Shown: positions 1 through 8,586, counted from the first letter of the stretch. The stretch: DNA of 64,000 nucleotides from Proteiniclasticum sp. (GCF_003514505.1 NZ_DOPX01000016.1:62001-126000); one strand, 5' to 3'. The notes: generated by a model from the sequence alone, not told the origin. Program-made: numbers and translations.

Positions 1-2
1 AC

Positions 3-1505
3 GAGGTGCCTTCTGACATCCAAAGAGAAGTCATTCCAGTGATTCTGGAAGGAAAAGATGTCATTGGACAGGCTCAGACAGGAACCGGAAAGACTCTTGC
101 GTTTTCAGCACCAATGCTCAGCATGATGGAAAAGAAAAGCAGTGTCAGTGCCATCATTCTGGCACCTACAAGAGAACTGGCGATGCAGGTCAGCGAGGAA
201 ATCGAGAGAATCGCAAAATTCACGGGTTTCAAGCATTTGGCAGTATATGGCGGTTCCAGCATCGACACTCAGATCAGAACCCTAAGAAGAGGCGTAGACA
301 TCGTTGTAGGAACTCCTGGTAGAGTCATTGACCTCATGGAACGTAAGGTACTGAAGCTTCAGGATGTGGATTTCCTGGTGTTGGATGAAGCAGATGAAAT
401 GCTCAACATGGGCTTTGTGGAAGACATCGAAAAGATCATGGCTGGAACCAGCGCGGAAAAGCAGACCATGCTGTTCTCTGCAACCATGCCAGATGAATAC
501 AAGAGGCTTTCCAAGAAGTACATGAGTGAAGACCGTGTGCACATCAAGATCGCAGTAAACTCCATGACCGTTTCCACCGTATCACAGTACTACTATGAAG
601 TGCGTGAACAGTACCGTCTGGAAACTTTGTGCAGAATCATGGATACCGAAGATATGGAATCTGTACTTGTGTTCTGCAGAACCAAGCGTGGCGTGGATGA
701 CCTGGTCACAAGTCTTGGTGAAAGAGGTTATAACGCTGCAGGTATGCATGGCGATATGACACAGAACGTAAGAATTGCAACGCTTAAGAAGTTCAAAGAA
801 CGTAAGCTGAAGTTCCTGGTGGCAACGGATGTGGCTGCAAGAGGAATTGACATCGACAACCTGTCCCACGTAGTGAACTATGACCTGCCACAGGATATTG
901 AATCCTATGTGCATAGAATCGGAAGAACCGGACGTGCCAAGAGAGAAGGAATTGCCTACTCTTTAGTCAGTGGAAGAGAAATCGGATTCCTGAGACAGAT
1001 TGAAAAGGTCACAAAGAGCAAGATCGTGAAGCGTGATATTCCAACTGTAGAAGACATCTTCAAGGCAAAGAATGACCGTTTCAAGGATAAGGTTGTGGCA
1101 GAGCTGTCACAAAAGGGCTACGAGAGATTCTATCCCATCATCGAAGAGCTGAAAGAGACCTTCAATGTGGAAGACATCGCAGCGGCTCTCATGCATTCCC
1201 TCTATAAGGATGAACTGAGCTTTGACTATAAAGTGAATGTGCTGGAAGCACCAAAGAAGTATGTAAGACTCTTTGTCACCGTAGGATCCATGGATAAGCT
1301 CACACCAAAGAAGCTCATTGACTTCATCACCTACAATACAAAGTTAAAGCCAGACAGCATTGGCACCGTCGACATCATGACAAAGTTCAGCTTTGTGGAT
1401 GTACTGCAGGGTGCAGAACGTGAAATCGTCGAGAATCTCAATGGCAAGAAACTTTCAGGCAGAAAAGCGAAGTTTGAAGTAGCTGCTCAGAAGAGAAGAA
1501 GATAA
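3..1505 (+). CDS. DEAD-box RNA helicase with DbpA-type RNA-binding tail (5' partial)
   Basis: ATP-dependent RNA helicase that probably remodels structured RNA or assists ribosome assembly in the cytoplasm. The frame is open to the left edge; the first complete codons read E-V-P-S-D-I-Q, the end of the Q motif, so the first roughly 20-30 residues lie outside the window. Visible motifs (counting from the GTG at 6) are Walker A AQTGTGKT at 23-30, PTREL near 55, DEAD near 127, SAT near 158 and HRIGRTGR near 302. The last 75 or so residues (VRLFVTVGSMDKL onwards) match the DbpA RNA-binding fold found in DbpA/DeaD/CshA-type helicases. Which paralogue it is cannot be settled here. A weak hairpin with a long T run follows the stop. 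Confidence 0.93.
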   Translation, partial: EVPSDIQREVIPVILEGKDVIGQAQTGTGKTLAFSAPMLSMMEKKSSVSAIILAPTRELAMQVSEEIERIAKFTGFKHLAVYGGSSIDTQIRTLRRGVDIVVGTPGRVIDLMERKVLKLQDVDFLVLDEADEMLNMGFVEDIEKIMAGTSAEKQTMLFSATMPDEYKRLSKKYMSEDRVHIKIAVNSMTVSTVSQYYYEVREQYRLETLCRIMDTEDMESVLVFCRTKRGVDDLVTSLGERGYNAAGMHGDMTQNVRIATLKKFKERKLKFLVATDVAARGIDIDNLSHVVNYDLPQDIESYVHRIGRTGRAKREGIAYSLVSGREIGFLRQIEKVTKSKIVKRDIPTVEDIFKAKNDRFKDKVVAELSQKGYERFYPIIEELKETFNVEDIAAALMHSLYKDELSFDYKVNVLEAPKKYVRLFVTVGSMDKLTPKKLIDFITYNTKLKPDSIGTVDIMTKFSFVDVLQGAEREIVENLNGKKLSGRKAKFEVAAQKRRR

Positions 1506-1508
1506 GTT

Positions 1509-1562
1509 TTAAGAAAGGATCTCAAATCCACGATGGGTTTTAGGTTCTTTCTTTTTTTTTAT
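1509..1562 (+). terminator. Probable intrinsic terminator after the helicase gene
   Basis: AAGAAAG and CTTTCTT arms close an imperfect hairpin, followed by a run of nine or more T. The stem has mismatches, so confidence is moderate. Confidence 0.45.
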
Positions 1563-1795
1563 TTTTGTCTGAAATCCAGGTGAAAAATGAACTGCTGCCT
1601 CAGATTCCGGTATAATAGAAGCATAGTACTATTTATAAGGAAATTTCAATCCCTTACTGAATCTATATATAAAGCGATATATTGAAACATGATCTGAAAA
1701 ATAGAATCTGAAAACTTCTGTAAGAAAGAAATGCTGTTGGTAAAACCGTAAAGAAGGCAACATTGGAACTAAGAGTATGGAGGAGAGATGTACTG
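1563..1795. other. Intergenic region before the small membrane protein
   Basis: No coding frame is supported. A TATAAT at 1611-1616 preceded by GG could be a -10 element for the small genes downstream, but I see no good -35 at the right spacing. The rest is AT-rich leader sequence. Confidence 0.3.
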
Positions 1796-1990
1796 ATGAA
1801 AAGAAAATTATCCTTTCTGTTTTTCTGGCTTTTCATTGCGTTAGTGGCAATAGAAGTCTACTATAAGTTCGATGGAACCTTGGGATTTCTATTGGTTCTT
1901 TTTGCCACGTGGTCGCTCATGGCTGCCATATTTTTGGGCGGATATCTGAAAGAGGCGGTAGAGGTCATTCTTGACTTCTTCCTTGGCTGA
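1796..1990 (+). CDS. Small two-helix membrane protein, unknown function
   Basis: A 64-residue protein starting at ATG 1796, chosen because AGGAGAG at 1781-1787 lies 8 bases upstream; an in-frame TTG at 1763 has no such site. It begins M-K-R-K and is almost entirely hydrophobic, with two likely membrane helices (about residues 5-21 and 28-48) and a hydrophobic end. I do not recognise a family. It lies about 100 bases upstream of the MmcQ/YjbR-like gene and may share its transcript. Confidence 0.55.
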   Translation: MKRKLSFLFFWLFIALVAIEVYYKFDGTLGFLLVLFATWSLMAAIFLGGYLKEAVEVILDFFLG

Positions 1991-2095
1991 TGGCATAGGT
2001 GAAAGAAAGCTGCTGTCAAAGGATAGAAGAGAATATTGAAGCAGTTGGATACGGCAAGAAAGAACAGCGGAGAGCTTAAAGGAGGATATGGGCAG

Positions 2096-2449
2096 ATGAA
2101 TCGGAAACAGGTGCTGGACTATATCAGGGAAGAATATGGAATCCTTCCGGACTATCCATTTCTCAAAAGTCCTGAACATGCAGTGTTTCGTCATAAAAGG
2201 AGCAGAAAGTGGTTTGGGCTTCTCCTGAAAGTACCAGGAAGTAAGTTTGGTTTGTCTCAGGATCCTCCTGTGGATGTGCTTAATGTGAAGTGCGATCCTG
2301 AACTTATTTCTGTCCTGAGAAGCCAGCCAGGGATCTATTCTGCATATCATATGAATAGGAACCACTGGATCTCCATTCTCCTGGATGGCACTGTAGCGAC
2401 GAAAGAAGTGAAGCAGCTTCTTCATGCCAGTTATCATCTGACGAGTTAG
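2096..2449 (+). CDS. MmcQ/YjbR family protein
   Basis: A 117-residue protein, the usual size of the MmcQ/YjbR family (double-wing DNA-binding-like fold, function not established). The start is ATG 2096, with AAAGGAGG at 2078-2085 upstream; the frame extends further 5' but without a better site. Typical family features are the start R-K-Q-V-L-D-Y, a central HAVFRHKRSRKWF-like strand, the DVLNVKCDPE segment, and a C-terminal NHWISILLDG followed by a helix ending in an aromatic/polar tail. No terminator is visible immediately after it. Confidence 0.75.
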   Translation: MNRKQVLDYIREEYGILPDYPFLKSPEHAVFRHKRSRKWFGLLLKVPGSKFGLSQDPPVDVLNVKCDPELISVLRSQPGIYSAYHMNRNHWISILLDGTVATKEVKQLLHASYHLTS

Positions 2450-2765
2450 CTGTAAGATTCACAGTAAAACATCCCTTCTGCTGACGAGGTTTTCAAAATA
2501 AAAACAAGGAACATCACAAGTTGTCATGTTCGAGAAATGAACATCTGCAGGAGGAAAAGAGAAAAACCCGTTGTCTAGTGGAGTGATACCTGAAAACAAT
2601 TGGTTAATTATGCTAAATATTAATGAAATATTTACCTAAAGAGAATTGACTTTGTTCATCAATGGTTTCACAATGTACGTATAGGGTTCAAATACTAGAT
2701 GGGATGACTGTCTAGTTTTATTTGCACTTTGAAGTAAAGGTTTACAAATATCCAAGGAGGGTAAC
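2450..2765. promoter_or_regulatory. Leader and control region upstream of dhaK, rich in dyads
   Basis: This 316-base stretch has no supported gene. It holds GAACAT (2509-2514), ATGTTC (2526-2531) and GAACAT (2539-2544), which make two overlapping inverted repeats. TGTCTAGT occurs at 2572-2579 and again at 2709-2716. An ACTAGA/TCTAGT inverted repeat spans 2694-2716. A likely promoter has TTGACT at 2646-2651 and CACAAT at 2669-2674 (17-base spacer), placing the CTAG dyad just downstream of the start, where a repressor could act. The ribosome site AAGGAGGG sits at 2754-2761. Confidence 0.5.
2646..2674 (+). promoter_or_regulatory. Putative promoter of dhaKL
   Basis: TTGACT, a 17-base spacer, then CACAAT (4 of 6 matches to TATAAT). 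The -10 is weak, which fits a regulated promoter. Confidence 0.4.
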
Positions 2766-3761
2766 ATGAAAAAAGTAATCAACAATCCAAACAATGTCGT
2801 CGACGAACTGCTGATGGGTATGGTGTACGCACATCCAGACCACGTAAGAAAACTGGATGGTTTTGAAGTCCTTGTGAGAAAGAATTCCCCAGTGGAAGGA
2901 AAAGTAGCCCTTGTAAGTGGTGGAGGATCTGGACATGAGCCATCTCATGGCGGATTCGTAGGAAAAGGAATGCTGGACGGCGCCGTAGCCGGAGCAGTCT
3001 TCACCTCCCCAACTCCAGACCAGGTATTTGAAGCTGTGAAAGCTGTCACAGGCCCTAAGGGATGTCTTCTCGTTGTGAAGAACTACACCGGAGATATCAT
3101 GAACTTTGAAATGGCCAAGGAAATGGCAGAAGCAGAAGATCTGAAAGTAGACTATGTAGTGGTCAATGATGACGTAGCTGTAGAAGACTCCACCTGGACC
3201 ACAGGAAGAAGAGGAATTGCAGGTACCGTTCTTGTTCATAAGATTGCAGGCGCAAAGGCTGAAACCGGCGCTGAGCTTCCTGAAGTAAAAGCCGTGGCTG
3301 AAAAAGTCATCAAGAATGTAAGATCCATGGGTCTTGCGCTGTCTCCATGTATTGTTCCAGCTGCTGGAAAACCAAACTTTACTTTAGGTGAGGATGAAAT
3401 GGAAGTAGGTATGGGTATCCACGGCGAACCAGGAACCCACAGAGAAAGCCTGAAGACTGCAGATGAGATGGTAGACCATCTGGTAGGAAAGATCCTGGCA
3501 GACATCGACTACACCGGCAGTGAAGTGGTTGTTCTTGTGAACGGCCTTGCTTCCACACCACTCATGGAGCTTTATATCGTCAACAAGAGAGTTCATGAGA
3601 TCTTGGCAGAAAAAGGAATCAAAGTATACAAGTCCATGGTGGGAGAATATATGACATCTCTTGAAATGGCAGGATTCTCTGTGACTCTTCTCAAACTGGA
3701 TGATGAACTGAAGGAACTCTTTGATGCTCCAGCAGATACACCAGCTCTGAAGTCTCTATAA
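2766..3761 (+). CDS. dhaK: Dihydroxyacetone kinase, substrate-binding subunit DhaK
   Basis: DhaK binds dihydroxyacetone covalently and, with DhaL, phosphorylates it to dihydroxyacetone phosphate, which enters glycolysis. The 331-residue length is typical. The family signature GGGSGHEPSHGG is at about residues 51-62, and the substrate-binding histidine lies in GMGIHGEPG (His219), which forms a hemiaminal with the substrate in studied homologues. The start ATG has AAGGAGGG upstream. dhaL follows after 24 bases, so the two form an operon. No phosphotransferase subunit DhaM lies in the window. Confidence 0.97.
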   Translation: MKKVINNPNNVVDELLMGMVYAHPDHVRKLDGFEVLVRKNSPVEGKVALVSGGGSGHEPSHGGFVGKGMLDGAVAGAVFTSPTPDQVFEAVKAVTGPKGCLLVVKNYTGDIMNFEMAKEMAEAEDLKVDYVVVNDDVAVEDSTWTTGRRGIAGTVLVHKIAGAKAETGAELPEVKAVAEKVIKNVRSMGLALSPCIVPAAGKPNFTLGEDEMEVGMGIHGEPGTHRESLKTADEMVDHLVGKILADIDYTGSEVVVLVNGLASTPLMELYIVNKRVHEILAEKGIKVYKSMVGEYMTSLEMAGFSVTLLKLDDELKELFDAPADTPALKSL

Positions 3762-3785
3762 TTTACTGCAAGGAGGACACGTATT

Positions 3786-4409
3786 ATGGCAAATGCACAA
3801 AAGGTAAAGGAAGTCATCCTGGCCGTGGGTCAGGTGATTGAAGAAAAGAAACTGTTTCTGACACAGCTGGATGCCGCCATCGGCGATGGAGACCATGGCC
3901 TCAATATGGCGAAGGGATTTGGTGCGGCAAAGGAGAAGCTGGAAGCTTCTGAGATGGCTACACCATCAGATGTGATGAAGGCAGTGGGCATGGCCCTGAT
4001 CTCCAAGGTGGGCGGTGCTGCAGGTCCTCTCTATGGAACTGCATTTATGAATGCGGGCAAAGCAGTTGCCGGCAAGGAAGACATCACTCTGGAAGATTTT
4101 CAGGCGATGCTGGAAGCAGGTCTTGACGGCGTAAAGGCCAGAGGTAAAGCGACTGTGGGAGAGAAAACCATGGTGGATGCTCTGGAACCAGCGCTGGAAG
4201 CTTTGAAGGCAGCCATTTCAAACGGTTCCTCCACAAGAGAAGCACTCGATGCGGCTGTAGAGGCAGCGGGTAAAGGTGTGGAATACACTAAGACAATCAT
4301 TGCGACCAAAGGAAGAGCTTCCTATCTGGGAGAGCGTTCCATCGGTCATGAGGATCCCGGCGCCATGTCCTCTTATGTGATCCTGCAGACCATCGCGGAT
4401 CAGTTTTAA
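3786..4409 (+). CDS. dhaL: Dihydroxyacetone kinase, nucleotide-binding subunit DhaL
   Basis: DhaL carries the ADP/ATP and transfers the phosphate to dihydroxyacetone held on DhaK. The 207-residue length fits a stand-alone DhaL. Magnesium-binding aspartates are in DAAIGDGDHG (Asp29, Asp34, Asp36), and SKVGGAAGPLYGT contacts the phosphates in known structures. The ribosome site AAGGAGG is 10 or so bases upstream of the ATG. A strong terminator follows, so dhaM, if the enzyme is PEP-dependent, must be encoded elsewhere. Free ATP use is the alternative. Confidence 0.96.
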   Translation: MANAQKVKEVILAVGQVIEEKKLFLTQLDAAIGDGDHGLNMAKGFGAAKEKLEASEMATPSDVMKAVGMALISKVGGAAGPLYGTAFMNAGKAVAGKEDITLEDFQAMLEAGLDGVKARGKATVGEKTMVDALEPALEALKAAISNGSSTREALDAAVEAAGKGVEYTKTIIATKGRASYLGERSIGHEDPGAMSSYVILQTIADQF

Positions 4410-4418
4410 CTAAAAAGC

Positions 4419-4479
4419 AAGAGTAGAGAACGCACTCTGGAAGACGCATCCAGAATGCAGCGCTCTACTCTTTTTTTTT
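4419..4479 (+). terminator. Long hairpin terminator after dhaL, probably bidirectional
   Basis: An outer stem AAGAGTAGAG/CTCTACTCTT and an inner stem GCACTCTGG/CCAGAATGC are followed by nine T. An A run on the left side lets it also serve the convergent exporter gene. Confidence 0.85.
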
Positions 4480-4569
4480 GCTTTTCGTCATGTTATTACA
4501 GGATTCAAGGAAGCTATGGAAGTAAGATCTGATGATGTTCAAGTACAAAGGACGATTCAAAAGGCGAGA

Positions 4570-5469
4570 TTACTTCCTTCCGGAGAAGGTTATGCCGAGG
4601 ACCCCGAGAAGAATCAGAAGGCTGCCGATGATTTCATAGAAAAACAGTGTCTCTTTCAGGAGTACTACTCCCGCAAAAATGGACACGAAGGTGCCCAGAT
4701 GATGGAAGACACTCATGGTGGAAGCCTCCAGTTTTGTGAGGGAGAAGTTTGTCAGCATGGAGGAAAAGAGCGTGGAGGGAATCCCAAGAAAGAGAATGGG
4801 AAAAAGGTAGCGATAAGTGCCAAAAGCCATCTTGTAGGAGCCCAAAGAGGCTCCCAGCCCCATTCGGATAAACAGAGCACCATTGAAAAAGATGAAACCG
4901 GCAAAGACGGCCATGATCGTGATCTTCAGATATCCAAGGCTTCTTGCATATTTTCTCACAAGAATGAAATTTGCAGCAGAGGAAAAGCTCGAGAAGAGAA
5001 GAAAGGCATATCCCAGAACACTGGAGGCTTCGAAACTGATGCCCTTATGAAAGGAAATATAGAGGATCCCTGAGAGGGAGAGGAGAAGAAAAAAGAGTTT
5101 CTTCCGGCCTACCTTTTCCTTCAAGAGAAGAGCCGCCAGGACCATGGTGAAGAGCGGTGTGGTTGCCTGGATGATGGAAGCCAGGGAACTCTGGACACTG
5201 GTGAGTCCAATGACCTGCAATAGGAAAAAAAGGATGGGATAGAAAATGGAAAAGGGAAGAAACTTCAGGAAATCCTCCCGGGTGATTTTTAAGGGCAGTA
5301 CCTTCAAAAGAAGAAGCACCGCAGAGAAAACCGCTGCTGCGGTAAACCTGTGGGCCAGAACCTCCAAAGGAGAAGCAAAGGAAAGGGCAATTTTACTGAA
5401 ATAGAAAGAAAAACCAACGATGAGAGACATGCTGACCGCGGCCAGATAGCCCGCATTTTTATTTTGCAT
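4570..5469 (-). CDS. EamA-family (DMT) transporter
   Basis: A 299-residue inner-membrane protein of the drug/metabolite transporter superfamily. It shows the usual ten hydrophobic segments arranged as two EamA repeats (about residues 8-135 and 148-292). Typical family stretches are GFSFYFSKIAL near the start, TPLFTMVLAALLLKEK ending the first repeat, and GVVLLKETLFFYEIIGSLLILLGV ending the second. The substrate cannot be predicted; relatives export amino acids, purines or other small metabolites. It stands alone, convergent with dhaL. Confidence 0.9.
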   Translation of the reverse strand: MQNKNAGYLAAVSMSLIVGFSFYFSKIALSFASPLEVLAHRFTAAAVFSAVLLLLKVLPLKITREDFLKFLPFSIFYPILFFLLQVIGLTSVQSSLASIIQATTPLFTMVLAALLLKEKVGRKKLFFLLLSLSGILYISFHKGISFEASSVLGYAFLLFSSFSSAANFILVRKYARSLGYLKITIMAVFAGFIFFNGALFIRMGLGASLGSYKMAFGTYRYLFPILFLGIPSTLFSSMLTNFSLTKLEASTMSVFHHLGTFVSIFAGVVLLKETLFFYEIIGSLLILLGVLGITFSGRK

Positions 5470-5640
5470 TTTACAGTATCCTCCGGCAATAAATGAGTTA
5501 TCTATAGTATAGGCTAGTTTATGGAAAAACTGTGAACTTTTTTTGCGGGTATATGAAGAATGGAATAACTAGGGGAAAGTTTTGAGGAAAGTCAAAGAAA
5601 CTATGTTAAAATAGTAGAAAAGTTCTGGAGGGAAATGAAG

Positions 5641-6588
5641 ATGATCATCAACTGTATGCCAAGATCGGTCCTGTCCCAAGAAGAAGCGGATCTTCTCAGG
5701 GAACTCTCTTCTGAAGAGATTGTGGACCTTGAAAAGATGTCAGATGCAGAAGGTTTTTATGAAAAGGTGGAGGCCGTGATTCCTCCTTTCCGGTATAAAG
5801 CGGAAGATCTTGCGCCCATGAGAAACCTCAAATGGGTCCAGTCTTTCTCCGCAGGGGTCAACACCCATCCACTCTCTTATCTGAAGGAAAAGGACATCGT
5901 CCTAACCAATACCCGCGGAGTCCATGGTCCCCAGATGACAGACCACATCATGGGCATGATCCTGGCTTTTTCCAGGGATTTTCTGCCGGCCATAAGGCAT
6001 CAGAAAGAAAGACCCTGGTCTTACGAGTACCACCTCACAGAGCTTCGGGGAAAGGAGCTTCTCATTGTGGGGGCAGGAAGCATCGGACAGCTTCTGGCGA
6101 AGAAAGCCAAAGCCTTTGATATGACTGTGGTGGGACTGAAGAGAACGCCGGAGGAGCTTCAGTATTTTGACCAGGTGCTGCCTTTAGAGCACATGCTTTC
6201 GGCCATGGAAACGGCAGACTATATTGTGATCCTGGCTCCCCTCACCAAAGACACCAGAGGTATGGTGGGAGAAGAGGCATTCCAGAGCATGAAAAAAGAA
6301 GCAGTGCTCATAAATCTTGGGAGAGGTCCGCTGGTGGAGGAAGAAGCTCTCATCAGGGCGCTAAAAGAAGGCAGAATCCGTGGAGCAGGTCTTGATGTGT
6401 TTCACAAAGAGCCGCTGCCGGAAGAGAGTCCACTGTGGGATCTTGAGAATGTGCTCCTTACCCCCCATCTTGGAGGTTTCAGTGATGGGACCAACAGGCG
6501 GGCTGTAGAGCTCATGGCAGAGAATATCAAGCGTTTCAGACAAGGAGAGAAGCTTCTGAATGTAGTGGATCTTCATTTAGGATATTAG
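5641..6588 (+). CDS. D-isomer-specific 2-hydroxyacid dehydrogenase
   Basis: NAD(P)-dependent oxidoreductase that interconverts a 2-keto acid and a D-2-hydroxy acid; the substrate is unknown. The start is placed at ATG 5641 because GGAGGG (5627-5632) is 8 bases away; the ATG at 5635 would be only 2 bases from it. Numbering from there (315 residues), the Rossmann loop is VGAGSIG near 140, and the catalytic Arg, Glu and His lie in INLGRGPLV, the following DVFHKEPLP segment and TPHLGG. The overall form resembles the glyoxylate/hydroxypyruvate reductase and phosphoglycerate dehydrogenase-like subgroup. No ACT domain is present. It is a single-gene unit with a terminator after it. Confidence 0.92.
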   Translation: MIINCMPRSVLSQEEADLLRELSSEEIVDLEKMSDAEGFYEKVEAVIPPFRYKAEDLAPMRNLKWVQSFSAGVNTHPLSYLKEKDIVLTNTRGVHGPQMTDHIMGMILAFSRDFLPAIRHQKERPWSYEYHLTELRGKELLIVGAGSIGQLLAKKAKAFDMTVVGLKRTPEELQYFDQVLPLEHMLSAMETADYIVILAPLTKDTRGMVGEEAFQSMKKEAVLINLGRGPLVEEEALIRALKEGRIRGAGLDVFHKEPLPEESPLWDLENVLLTPHLGGFSDGTNRRAVELMAENIKRFRQGEKLLNVVDLHLGY

Positions 6589-6601
6589 CATCTTGAAAAG
6601 C

Positions 6602-6650
6602 AAAAAAGAAGGAGTCTCCATGGTCATGGATAAACTCCTTCTTTCTCTTT
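6602..6650 (+). terminator. Bidirectional terminator between convergent genes
   Basis: The perfect arms AAAGAAGGAGT (6605-6615) and ACTCCTTCTTT (6634-6644) have an A run on the left and a T-rich stretch on the right. It serves the dehydrogenase and the convergent YbjQ-family gene. Confidence 0.8.
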
Positions 6651-6670
6651 GTAAGGATTCAGCTTCTTAG

Positions 6671-6991
6671 TTATTCTACAACCACAGCGGTGCCTGAAGC
6701 GGTGACCATGAGCATTCCATTGGACTGACCCAAGGTCTCATAATCGATCTTCACACCTACCACGGCATTGGCGCCCAGGCTGTAGGCTCTTTCTTCCAGC
6801 TCTCTTAAAGCATTGATTCTGGCATCGATGAGCTCGCTTTCATAGGTTTTGCTTCTTCCGCCAAAGAGGTCGGAAAGACCAGCGGTGAAGTCCTTGATGA
6901 AATTGACACCGGAGATGACTTCGCCAAAGACAATTCCTTTATAAGCAATGATTCTCTTTCCATCGACAGCATTGGTTGTTGTGATAATCAT
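6671..6991 (-). CDS. YbjQ/UPF0145 family protein
   Basis: A 106-residue protein of the YbjQ/UPF0145 (heavy-metal-binding-domain-like) family, which forms small pentameric assemblies and has no firmly established function. The frame is open from an ATG at 7006, but the bases right after that ATG (GATGGAGG) contain the ribosome site GGAGG for a second ATG at 6991, so the shorter form M-I-I-T-T-T-N is preferred. Family marks are KGIVFGEVISGVN, the helix ELIDARINALRELEERA, and LGANAVVGVKIDYE. It is convergent with the dehydrogenase gene. Confidence 0.88.
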   Translation of the reverse strand: MIITTTNAVDGKRIIAYKGIVFGEVISGVNFIKDFTAGLSDLFGGRSKTYESELIDARINALRELEERAYSLGANAVVGVKIDYETLGQSNGMLMVTASGTAVVVE

Positions 6992-7145
6992 ATTTTTTTC
7001 CTCCATCTTTTACTATTGATATCATTATAGACCTGTTTTTCTGCCTTGAGCGGGTTTTAATATATTTTTAACGAAAAAGGGCATTTTTCTTCTGGGGTGA
7101 AGACCTTTACCCCTTGAGCCGCATGGTTTTTTATAAAATAAACTA

Positions 7146-7172
7146 TTGCAGGGGAAGATTTTGTGCTATAAT
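7146..7172 (+). promoter_or_regulatory. Putative promoter of the ttcA-like gene
   Basis: TTGCAG at 7146-7151 and a perfect TATAAT at 7167-7172, separated by 15 bases, which is shorter than ideal. Confidence 0.45.
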
Positions 7173-7220
7173 TTAACACTGTATTCCAATGAATGATTTT
7201 AATAAGAGGTGTAGATAGAT

Positions 7221-8117
7221 ATGAGTATAGCAGGAGAAGGTTGTGAGATTCTCGTTCCTTTCAGCGAGCGGAAGACGCTGCAGGAGATTGAGAGAAGCCT
7301 CACCACCACCTACAAGAAAAATGTATGGGGGAAGTTCATCAAAGCCATCAATGATTATAACCTGGTGGAAGAGGGAGACAAAGTGGCGGTGGCTATTTCA
7401 GGCGGAAAGGACAGCCTCATTTTAGCGAAGCTGTTCCAGGAGCTGAAAAAGCACAAGAAAGTGGATTTTGAAGTGGAGTTCATCGCCATGGACCCGGGAT
7501 ACCACAAGGAGATCCGAAAACTTCTCGAGGAAAACTGCAAGTTCCTGGAGATTCCCGTGAAGATCTATGAGTCTGGTATTTTCAATGTCATAGATAAGAT
7601 TGCACAGGATTATCCTTGCTACATGTGTGCGCGAATGAGAAGAGGATCCCTTTATGAGTATGCCCAGAGCCTTGGCTGCAACAAGCTGGCCCTTGGCCAT
7701 CACTTCAATGATGTCATCGAGACCGTGATGCTGAATGTCATTTACGGCGGAACCTTCAAGTCCATGCTGCCGAAGCTGAAGGCCCAGAACTTTGAGAACA
7801 TGGAAATCATCCGTCCCATGTATCTTATAGAAGAGGACCACATCAAAAACTGGATTCAGAGCGCTGGCATCTGGCCGCTGAACTGTGCCTGCATGGTGGC
7901 TGCGAAGAAGATCGGCAACAAGCGCTACGAGATCCGGGAACTCATCAAGAATCTCAAAGCCCAGAACAAGGACGTGGACAAGTGCATCTTCAGATCTCAA
8001 GAGAACATCCAGATGGATTCTGTGGTGGGCTGGAGAGACAAAAAAGGGGAGAAGCACTCCTACCTGGACTACTACGATGATGACGCCATGATGTTTGACG
8101 ATCCAAGTGACTTCTAG
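7221..8117 (+). CDS. ttcA: TtcA-type tRNA 2-thiolation enzyme (PP-loop ATPase)
   Basis: Adenylates a tRNA base and inserts sulfur; TtcA makes 2-thiocytidine at position 32. The 298-residue protein has the PP-loop SGGKDS at residues 60-65, the CxxC pair Cys133/Cys136 (YPCYMCAR), GHHFNDVIET near 160, and Cys222/Cys224 in NCACMVAAKK. The CxxC pair plus one later cysteine fits a [4Fe-4S]-binding member of the TtcA/TtuA group rather than TilS. Clostridia often carry more than one such paralogue, so the exact tRNA target is inferred. AGAGGTG precedes the ATG. Confidence 0.85.
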   Translation: MSIAGEGCEILVPFSERKTLQEIERSLTTTYKKNVWGKFIKAINDYNLVEEGDKVAVAISGGKDSLILAKLFQELKKHKKVDFEVEFIAMDPGYHKEIRKLLEENCKFLEIPVKIYESGIFNVIDKIAQDYPCYMCARMRRGSLYEYAQSLGCNKLALGHHFNDVIETVMLNVIYGGTFKSMLPKLKAQNFENMEIIRPMYLIEEDHIKNWIQSAGIWPLNCACMVAAKKIGNKRYEIRELIKNLKAQNKDVDKCIFRSQENIQMDSVVGWRDKKGEKHSYLDYYDDDAMMFDDPSDF

Positions 8118-8193
8118 AATAGTGGAGATGGAACTCTTTCTATGATAAAATCAGAGAAAGAAGAAAAGGAAGTAGAGAAGGAGAGAATGGACT

Positions 8194-8586
8194 ATGAAAA
8201 TGGCATTTGTTTGTAATGGGAGCAGTGCAAGAGCACAGATGGCAGCAGCCATCGGAAGAGAATTCTTCAAAGACGCAGAGATTTCTGCCGTGGGAAGCCT
8301 GGAAGGGGAGACCTTAGACCCTATGGTCACAAAGGTGCTTTCTGAAGACGGGATCTCCACAGAGAACCTGACGCTGAAAACACTGTTTGATATGGACTTT
8401 GATCTGGATTACGCGCTCATCGTGGGCTGCGATGAAGGCGGATGTCCTCTGGTGTTTGCAGACAAGGTCATCGAATGGGACTTTATCACAAACCTGAAGG
8501 AACAGGGAGAAGAGGCCTATGTGGAAGCCAAGAACCAGCTGAAGGAAGAGATCAAGAAGTTCTATATGGAGACCTTCGCTTCCTAA
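8194..8586 (+). CDS. Arsenate reductase-like low-molecular-weight phosphatase-fold protein
   Basis: A 130-residue protein with the phosphate-binding loop CX5R (Cys7-N-G-S-S-A-Arg13), followed by the helix AQMAAAI as in thioredoxin-coupled ArsC. Two more cysteines, Cys79 and Cys84 (VGCDEGGCP), sit where ArsC keeps the pair used to relay the disulfide to thioredoxin. It could therefore reduce arsenate to arsenite, although no ars operator, arsB or acr3 lies nearby. A tyrosine-phosphatase-like role is less likely because the LMW-PTP DP motif is absent. The gene lies 76 bases after the ttcA-like gene and ends at a strong terminator. Confidence 0.75.
   Translation: MKMAFVCNGSSARAQMAAAIGREFFKDAEISAVGSLEGETLDPMVTKVLSEDGISTENLTLKTLFDMDFDLDYALIVGCDEGGCPLVFADKVIEWDFITNLKEQGEEAYVEAKNQLKEEIKKFYMETFAS

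Noticed and set aside
4516..5073. A 185-codon plus-strand frame
   Set aside because: Antisense to the EamA transporter, which has ten good membrane helices; the frame is very rich in charged residues and has no family.
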